Of a DNA stretch of 7,419 bases, positions 1 to 5,449 are shown piece by piece. Both the position numbers and the translations under genes were made by a program. The notes below the pieces were generated by a model that saw only the letters and a list, made by a program, of their open reading frames with translations, was not told where the DNA came from and did not search any database. The number at the start of each line of letters is the position of its first letter. Within the stretch, counting starts at the first letter, position 1. Origin of the DNA: Verrucomicrobiota bacterium (GTDB taxonomy: Bacteria > Chlamydiota > Chlamydiia > Chlamydiales > FEN-1388); NCBI GenBank assembly GCA_018239705.1, contig JAFEGS010000045.1:1-7419 (forward strand). The letters are read 5' to 3'.

Positions 1-2990
1 ATGATGGTAACAGCAATTTCAAAAAAACGATCCTTCCAAGCTTTCAAGTTTTCGAGTTTCATATGCCTTGTTACCATGGTTTTTGTTACACGAGAAGAAA
101 ATGGCAAATGAGGGTAGTCCAGAAGGACGTCAGAGCCTTCTTTTGCAAGATCTGTGTGACCAAGTGAGATAAGTACAGATTTTGCGAGATTGAAGATGGT
201 GGTACGAATGGTTTCACTATCTCTGACCTCTTGACACAAGAGGGTAGTAAAGCCTTGAGTGACATTGTGTTCTTCAGCTGAGTTGAGTGCAAGTTTTGGG
301 AAAAACTTGAGGTACTGGGCGATGGCCTCTTTATCTGCTCGCTCGAATAGGCCTTTTAAGAAGCTTGCGTAGACTTGCTGTAATTCATTGTTTGAAAGGA
401 GTTTCGTAAGTTCACTGTGAGAGTACAGAGCAGGATCTTTGATCTGCTTTACACACTCCATGAAGATTTCGGTGTTCAGGCAAGCAGCAGCCTTCTGTTT
501 TTCACGTTTTAAGCAGTCTAAAAGTGTTTGTACCCAAAAGAGGAGGCTTACATCATCGCCGTTTGCAATAAAGTGGCGTCCGCACGCATTTATAACATGG
601 CAGCAGTCCTTTACGGTGAAGCTGCTTTTAAGGTTCTTAAGTTGATACACCCATGTCCAGGAGCTACTTTCCTGAGAGGCAGCCTTTTCTAGCAGCTCAG
701 GCACTTTATCCGGTGCTTGTAGTAGTGCTATTTCTAAGACATTTGTAAAGCAGGGGATTGTTGTATTGATTGGGAACAGGGCTAAGGCCTTGATATCTTC
801 TTCTACTAGGCTTGAATCATCTGGAGCAAACGCGCCTCGATAGAGAAAGTAATAGGGGATTTTATCCTTTTCCTTTTTTGCACAGACAGCCCTATTCAAA
901 ATCTTGAGAAGGGCTACCTCTCCAAACAGGCTGGTACAGAGCACAGGCCGGTTATTTGCTACAAGCCACATAAGGAGGTCGAGCACTTTTTTGGGCTCTT
1001 TCGTACATGCCTCGATAAAGAGCGTCTCGTGCTGCAGCTGAGCGGTAAGAGTGCATACTGCTTCATCAAAAACGGGGCTTCCATGCTCTTTAAGGAGTCT
1101 ATAGAGATAGGCAATTTTTTTCTCGGCCGATAGTCCCGAGCTCTGCCTCAAAAGCGAGGAGGCGAGTTCCTTGTCGGAAAAGAGGGCATGCTCAATCCAC
1201 TTGAGCTGTAGCTCAGGAGAAATGTGGAGTAGTGTAGGAATGGCTTTTCTAACAGCAAAAGGAGCAAGCCCCATAGCATCTTGAATAAAGGCCCATGCTA
1301 GATCAAGAGGGGTAGCCGACTCTTGCAGGGCGCTTTCAGTCAGGGCAAACCCAGACTGTCCTCTTAAGGCATACTGTGCGTTGATTCTGGCGATGGCAAA
1401 GAGGGGCGCTTGCCAGGGTTGTAGATCAAAAAATTGCTCGTAACAAGGATATTCTTTACCAAAGAGTGCCTCTTCGCAGGCTTTGGAGAGGCCGAAAAGA
1501 GAATCTTGAGGAGGGTTTGTCTTCAAAAGGTGCGTAAAGAGTGCCTGATCGGCCACAAACTTTCCGCCCTGTATAAAATGGGTAAGCCACTCCTGAACGA
1601 TGGAGAGTTCCTCTTGCGTAAGCGGTGCGATTGGTTCATTGAAGGGATCGGAAAAATAGAGCGTTTTTGTACCTATTTTGAGCGAGAGGCAAACAAAAGA
1701 GCCATTTCGAGAAAATGCTGCGGAAGACTTGTCAAGAGGCAGTGTGTAGAGAGAGACCAGGTAGAGGTAGTAGAGCCCCTTGATGGGATCTGAAAAGCGG
1801 GTAAAAAGGGAGCGAAGGAGCTGATCGGTCTTCTCATTTTCATCTAAGGCTAGACATTCTTCTACACGGCCCATCCTTCTCTTCAGCAGCAGGCGGTTAA
1901 GGGCTTCTATCGTGCTTACCTTGCTGCTGCTCTGAACGATTGCATCTTGCCAAGGGGCAGAAAAGAGCCACTTTCCGCTCGTCCACTTGGAGAGGATCCA
2001 GTTCACTCTGGTTTCCGGGTGGTGCAGCGTCGGTCCATTTAACAGCCCGATATACTGGTCGGCAATGCACTGTGCGGGGTTGACCCCTTGTGCCACATAG
2101 GGGGCAGTCATCTTGTACACATTAAAGTCGGTTGGAATGCCGAGGATCAGCCCATTACAAAAGGCAAAAGGGGGCTGCATTTTGCTTTTTGAAAAGGTGC
2201 AGTCGAAATCGGGACCACAGGCATTGGAAAAGCTAATAATAGTTTTTTGGCCATTGATGGAACAGATATTTTTACATACCAGTTCACGAATCAGATAGCG
2301 GAAACCTCTAATGTCCTCCGGTGCAACCTGTCCAATGAAAGGAAGTGAGTAGAGAAGAAAGTCTATTACAGTCTCTTCGACCTTCTCTAATGCGTCAGTT
2401 TGCACCCAGAAATCGTAGTCATTTATTGGCGCGTGCTGTTTGGGGGACACTTGCGGTAAATCAAGCCATGCATTGATCTGGTTTACATAATAGTCTGGGC
2501 CAAGCATGGTTACCACGCCACTACCAATCATCTCTATTTCTTCGCCGATAGCGATACGCTCTTTCAAGAAGCTAATCAGAGTGTTAAATGAAAATTTTAT
2601 TTTAAAGTAAACAGTACCTTGCTCAAAAGTGAAGGGAAAAAGACCGCCATATTTTTCGCAAAGCGGTTGAAAAATGGAGAGGATTTCCTCCATTTTCCAC
2701 TGAGGGATGGGTGTAGTGTCCTTTTTTGGGGAGATGGGGAGATTGACGGCATTGTAGATGTTTACTTTGGCAGCGTTTGTACTGGACTCAAGCCCCTTGT
2801 CCATGTAGCTGGGGTTTGCTATGCCATTTTCGTCGATAATGCCACTTTCGAGGAGGAGAGTAAAGCGTGCTTGTCTAGTTGAGCCATTCTGTACGCTATG
2901 TGGGGCTACGGCTGTTTGCTTTGCCTCGTTTGTACTATCATCGATGCGAAGCTTGCTAAAAGGCTCAACTAGCTGCTGTACTGGTTCCAT
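1..2990 (-). CDS. Giant uncharacterised protein, partial (C-terminus off the left edge); putative nucleotidyltransferase-like N-terminal region plus helical solenoid
   Basis: I translated the minus strand from the ATG at 2990 to the window edge: 996 codons without a stop, so this is a real, very long gene cut at its C-terminus. The start is the first ATG after an in-frame TAA about 90 bases upstream; the ribosome site is weak (GGAT at 2997-3000, 6 bases before ATG). I do not recognise the protein. Residues 1-100 look disordered (rich in S, T, N, P). A possible nucleotidyltransferase centre follows: a helix ending in IGSG (G156, S157), then DYDFWV (D191, D193), then GPDFDCTF (D261/D263) followed by a PPFAF stretch. 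This resembles the hG[GS] / DhDh / hDh pattern of that fold, with a long loop between GS and DxD. About 430-452 looks strand-rich. From about 557 to the edge it is nearly all amphipathic helix, as in HEAT- or TPR-like solenoids. No signal peptide or clear membrane segment is seen. That the gene is real is near certain; the enzyme assignment is inference. Confidence 0.9.
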   Translation of the reverse strand, partial: MEPVQQLVEPFSKLRIDDSTNEAKQTAVAPHSVQNGSTRQARFTLLLESGIIDENGIANPSYMDKGLESSTNAAKVNIYNAVNLPISPKKDTTPIPQWKMEEILSIFQPLCEKYGGLFPFTFEQGTVYFKIKFSFNTLISFLKERIAIGEEIEMIGSGVVTMLGPDYYVNQINAWLDLPQVSPKQHAPINDYDFWVQTDALEKVEETVIDFLLYSLPFIGQVAPEDIRGFRYLIRELVCKNICSINGQKTIISFSNACGPDFDCTFSKSKMQPPFAFCNGLILGIPTDFNVYKMTAPYVAQGVNPAQCIADQYIGLLNGPTLHHPETRVNWILSKWTSGKWLFSAPWQDAIVQSSSKVSTIEALNRLLLKRRMGRVEECLALDENEKTDQLLRSLFTRFSDPIKGLYYLYLVSLYTLPLDKSSAAFSRNGSFVCLSLKIGTKTLYFSDPFNEPIAPLTQEELSIVQEWLTHFIQGGKFVADQALFTHLLKTNPPQDSLFGLSKACEEALFGKEYPCYEQFFDLQPWQAPLFAIARINAQYALRGQSGFALTESALQESATPLDLAWAFIQDAMGLAPFAVRKAIPTLLHISPELQLKWIEHALFSDKELASSLLRQSSGLSAEKKIAYLYRLLKEHGSPVFDEAVCTLTAQLQHETLFIEACTKEPKKVLDLLMWLVANNRPVLCTSLFGEVALLKILNRAVCAKKEKDKIPYYFLYRGAFAPDDSSLVEEDIKALALFPINTTIPCFTNVLEIALLQAPDKVPELLEKAASQESSSWTWVYQLKNLKSSFTVKDCCHVINACGRHFIANGDDVSLLFWVQTLLDCLKREKQKAAACLNTEIFMECVKQIKDPALYSHSELTKLLSNNELQQVYASFLKGLFERADKEAIAQYLKFFPKLALNSAEEHNVTQGFTTLLCQEVRDSETIRTTIFNLAKSVLISLGHTDLAKEGSDVLLDYPHLPFSSRVTKTMVTRHMKLENLKAWKDRFFEIAVTI

Positions 2991-3105
2991 GTAAGTATCC
3001 GTTGGGAATTTAAGATCAAGGATAATACAGCAAAAAAGAATAAATGTGGGGGTCAAATATTAAAAGAATTACAAGAAATAATCAATGCAGGTCTTATTAA
3101 ACACT

Positions 3106-3129
3106 TTCTCTTAATCATGATTAAGAAAA
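3106..3129. repeat. Palindrome in the intergenic region upstream of the giant gene
   Basis: Positions 3109-3126 form a perfect 18-bp palindrome (two 9-base arms, tcttaatca and tgattaaga, with no loop). It extends to 24 bp with one mismatched pair. It lies about 120 bases upstream of the ATG at 2990 and just beyond the ankyrin gene's terminator. The absence of a loop suits a binding site for a dimeric protein better than an RNA hairpin. A regulator of the giant gene would be a natural user, but no clear promoter was found next to it, so the role is open. Confidence 0.55.
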
Positions 3130-3162
3130 GGACAGCCCTCTTGCCTAGATGGCAAGAGGGCT
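3121..3162 (-). terminator. Rho-independent terminator of the ankyrin-repeat gene
   Basis: A perfect 12-bp stem joins 3134-3145 to 3151-3162 (arms agccctcttgcc and ggcaagagggct) with a 5-base loop. Read on the minus strand, it starts 59 bases after the ankyrin gene's stop and is followed by a T-rich run (gtccttttctt, about 3133-3123). Only minus-strand genes flank it, so it should end the ankyrin transcript and insulate the giant gene, which then needs its own promoter in 2991-3120. On the plus strand the following bases are less T-rich and no gene would use it. Confidence 0.85.
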
Positions 3163-3221
3163 TGTTGGTTTTCAGGATGCGTCCGGTGGATAGGGAGAAC
3201 CCCTTTTTCTGTCTAGAACAA

Positions 3222-3902
3222 CTACCCACCCAAAAGATTCATTATTTTCTTCATATCACAGTGCTGATCTGGGTAAAGAGTGTCTTCAGAGCGCCGCTCA
3301 GCCCATTCCTTAGCCCTGCGACCGGCATTATCCTGTATTTGAGCTAAGTCTGGGGCCTGCTCCAAGATCATTTTGACGCATTTTGGGCTTATTACGCTAA
3401 TAGCTGTATGTAACGGCGTCAGAAAACATGGTAGTTCATCTTTGCGATCTGCACCAAGCCTGAGATCAGCACCCATTCTAATCAACGCCTTTAACACTTT
3501 GCTATCGCGCTGCGCTGCCGCTCGTATTACGGGGGTGCGACCATCTATATCTTGTTGGTTAAGGCCGTCTTTAATGATTGCGTGCAACTCCTCCACGACG
3601 GGCTGTATATCTTCTTCCGTTTCATAGCCCTGTTTCACTTTCCATTTCCAGTACCCAATATCTTCAAAAAGAGTTTTGGTGCCTGCATGGGTTGTCATGG
3701 TGTGCGAGTGTAGTTTATAGCGATTTGCAGCGCTTCCGTGCCGATCATACACTCTATCCCGTGAAAAAGCGTGATAGAGATCTTTTACTTTTACGGCCTT
3801 ATTCACGATCTGGTGCGCTTTCTGGACTTCATCACGTTCGTACATATAGGTACATTGGCAGTGAGGGCAGGTCACTACCGGGAAATCGACAGAATAACTC
3901 AT
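3222..3902 (-). CDS. Ankyrin-repeat protein with N-terminal CxxCxC cluster (226 aa)
   Basis: The protein is small and soluble, with no signal peptide or membrane segment. Residues 118-150 match an ankyrin repeat (DGRTPVIRAAA, then a helix ending in MGADL). Residues 160-200 match a second (LTPLHTAI ... LEQAPDL ... DNAGRRA), with a short insert between them that nearly repeats GADL/GAD-R at DNA level (3444-3455 and 3462-3473 match at 10 of 12 bases). The N-terminal 115 residues are not ankyrin: they carry C12, C15 and C17 in a CPHCQC cluster, with a later HSHTMTTH run (H65-H72), which together could bind a metal. Ankyrin repeats bind proteins; in intracellular chlamydiae such proteins are often suspected to act on host targets, but nothing here shows secretion. 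The start ATG has a good ribosome site (AGGTG, 3908-3912). It is divergent from the ATPase gene, shares its regulatory region, and is followed by a strong terminator, so it is probably monocistronic. Its partner and function are unknown. Confidence 0.88.
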   Translation of the reverse strand: MSYSVDFPVVTCPHCQCTYMYERDEVQKAHQIVNKAVKVKDLYHAFSRDRVYDRHGSAANRYKLHSHTMTTHAGTKTLFEDIGYWKWKVKQGYETEEDIQPVVEELHAIIKDGLNQQDIDGRTPVIRAAAQRDSKVLKALIRMGADLRLGADRKDELPCFLTPLHTAISVISPKCVKMILEQAPDLAQIQDNAGRRAKEWAERRSEDTLYPDQHCDMKKIMNLLGG

Positions 3903-3953
3903 GTTTTCACCTATGTTTGAGGTTAATTGGGTATAAATATCACGAATCTAAAA

Positions 3954-3962
3954 ATAATAGCA
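3954..3962 (-). promoter_or_regulatory. Extended -10 promoter, ankyrin gene
   Basis: On the minus strand, 3962 down to 3954 reads TGCTATTAT: a TGn extension plus a hexamer matching TATAAT at five of six bases. Transcription would start near 3947, giving a leader of about 45 bases that contains the AGGTG ribosome site. No good -35 box lies at the usual distance, which extended -10 promoters can do without. It mirrors the plus-strand promoter across the palindrome at 3965-3986. Confidence 0.55.
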
Positions 3963-3964
3963 AA

Positions 3965-3986
3965 CATTATGTTGCAAAACATAATG
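3965..3986. promoter_or_regulatory. Operator-like inverted repeat between two divergent promoters
   Basis: Perfect 9-bp arms (cattatgtt at 3965-3973, aacataatg at 3978-3986) flank a GCAA centre. The right arm overlaps the TG of the plus-strand extended -10, and the left arm ends 2 bases from the minus-strand one. A protein bound here would block both promoters. The core ataatgc recurs at 3981-3987 and 3989-3995, with a further ataat at 3996-4000, an 8-base spacing, so extra half-sites may cover the plus promoter. As RNA it would form a hairpin, but it lies upstream of both predicted starts, so a DNA operator is the better reading. Confidence 0.6.
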
Positions 3987-3993
3987 CTATAAT
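3985..3993 (+). promoter_or_regulatory. Extended -10 promoter, ATPase gene
   Basis: The stretch 3985-3993 reads TGCTATAAT, a perfect extended -10 (TGn plus consensus TATAAT at 3988-3993). No -35 box matches at 15-18 bases upstream, consistent with the extended class. The predicted start is near 4000, with a leader of about 30 bases carrying AAGG (4016-4019) and AGG (4021-4023) before the ATG at 4030. Confidence 0.65.
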
Positions 3994-4029
3994 GCATAAT
4001 CTTTTAAAGAGGGAAAAGGTAGGTCAGCT

Positions 4030-5442
4030 ATGAAATTTACCAACAGAAAGCGTGAAATGACACGTCTTGACCGACTTGCATCTTTAAAGCAAGGAGGTCT
4101 AGGTGTACTCTGGGGAAGGAGAAGAGTTGGCAAGACGAGACTTCTTCTTGAGTGGTGCCGCAAGTACAAAGGCGTTTACTATGTTGCTGACGAATCTTCA
4201 GCGTCGGTACAAAGAAAGTACCTAAGCTTTGCCTTAGATCAAAGCTTACCTGGTTTTTCGACAGTGGACTATCCAGACTGGACAACACTTTTTTTGCGAC
4301 TTGCACAAGACGCAAAAGCAGCCAATTGGCGCGGGCCACTTGTTATCGATGAATTTCCCTACCTCATCGCCACCACTCCTGAGCTTCCTAGTATTTTGCA
4401 AAGATTTATTGATAATGAGGCAAAGTCAGCTAATCTTATACTTGCCTTGAGTGGATCTAGCCAGCGCATGATGCAAGGCGCTATTTTAGATGCCTCTGCA
4501 CCACTTTATGGACGAGCTCAGGAGCTCATTAAGCTTGGACCTATCTCTGTGGGTTATATGGGTGAAGCCCTGGAGCTTAAAAATGCTATCGATATCATTA
4601 AGTCCTATTCTATATGGGGAGGTATTCCGCGTTACTGGGAACTTGTTGCAAATTGCGCTTCAAGTTTCTTAGAAAACATCGATACTATTGTTCTTGATCC
4701 GATGGGACAGCTATTTGATGAACCAAATAGACTACTTCTTGAAGAATCTCCCTCTGCAATTAATCTAAGGCCTATTTTAGACGCTATAGGACTTGGCTCA
4801 CATAAGCTTTCAGAAATAGCTGGGCGAATAGGTCAGCAGGCAACTTCACTTGCACGGCCGATGCAACGTCTTATAGAGCTCGATCTTATAGAAAGAGAGA
4901 TCCCTTATGGGATGCAAGAACAGAACTCCAAAAGAGTGTTATACAAAATAAAGGATCCTTTTCTTCGATTTTGGTTCGAAGTTGTAGCCTCTCATAGGAG
5001 CATGTTTACCCAGATAACCTCTACTAATCGAAAAAAGATACTCGAAAAAGCATTGCCAGGGCTGTTTGCTGCTATGTGGGAGGAGCTTGCAAGACTTGCT
5101 GTTCCGTGGTTATCTCAAATGTGGGAAGATGGAAACCTCTTAGGGCAAGCTGGCCGTTATTGGCATGGCAACGGCCCAGAATGGGATATTGTTGCTGAAA
5201 GCTATGATCGCTCCTCTATTTTAATTGGGGAGGCTAAATGGACGAAGAATGTATCAGCTCCATGGGTTTATGATACTATCAAGGATCTTCAATTGAAGGG
5301 CCTTCCTCCGATTAAAATTTCAGAAACTACCAGCAAAGTATATGCATTGTTCATCCCTGAAAAGCCTTTAGAGCTTAACATCGCTCCAAATGTACGTGTT
5401 ATTGATGCACAAGAAGTGCTTCTTGCTTTGCAACAGGTATAA
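4030..5442 (+). CDS. ATPase_2/DUF234 family (archaeal-type) ATPase with PD-(D/E)xK-like C-terminal domain
   Basis: This is a P-loop ATPase of the STAND-related archaeal-type family (ATPase_2 followed by DUF234). Visible parts: NRKREM at 5-10; Walker A GRRRVGKT at 29-36; Walker B LVIDEFPYL at 104-112 (D107, E108); the family's LILALSGSS at 136-144; APLYGRA at 157-163, probably an arginine-finger region; WGGIPRYW at 196-203; a winged-helix-like segment at about 247-291; and KDPFLRFWF at 308-316. The C-terminus has E351, D386 and EAK at 401-403, spaced like a PD-(D/E)xK nuclease core, so all catalytic-type residues seem kept. At 470 residues it is full length for the family. The cellular role is not known: these proteins are common in archaea and scattered in bacteria, which suggests horizontal spread. 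The start has good ribosome sites and an extended -10 promoter shared divergently with the ankyrin gene. The end is 7 bp from the priA stop, with no obvious terminator. Family assignment is confident; nuclease activity is inference. Confidence 0.92.
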   Translation: MKFTNRKREMTRLDRLASLKQGGLGVLWGRRRVGKTRLLLEWCRKYKGVYYVADESSASVQRKYLSFALDQSLPGFSTVDYPDWTTLFLRLAQDAKAANWRGPLVIDEFPYLIATTPELPSILQRFIDNEAKSANLILALSGSSQRMMQGAILDASAPLYGRAQELIKLGPISVGYMGEALELKNAIDIIKSYSIWGGIPRYWELVANCASSFLENIDTIVLDPMGQLFDEPNRLLLEESPSAINLRPILDAIGLGSHKLSEIAGRIGQQATSLARPMQRLIELDLIEREIPYGMQEQNSKRVLYKIKDPFLRFWFEVVASHRSMFTQITSTNRKKILEKALPGLFAAMWEELARLAVPWLSQMWEDGNLLGQAGRYWHGNGPEWDIVAESYDRSSILIGEAKWTKNVSAPWVYDTIKDLQLKGLPPIKISETTSKVYALFIPEKPLELNIAPNVRVIDAQEVLLALQQV

Positions 5443-5449
5443 TAGCTCT

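Noticed and set aside
1434..1793. A 119-codon plus-strand reading frame, and other plus-strand frames within 400-2900.
   Set aside because: They lie antisense to the continuous 996-codon minus-strand gene, have no credible ribosome sites and their translations look like no protein family.
3022..3056. Possible promoter for the giant gene on the minus strand: TTGACC (3056-3051) and TATTAT (3027-3022).
   Set aside because: The spacer is 23 bases, too long for a standard promoter, and no better -10 fits TTGACC. A promoter must lie somewhere in 2991-3120, but I cannot point to it.
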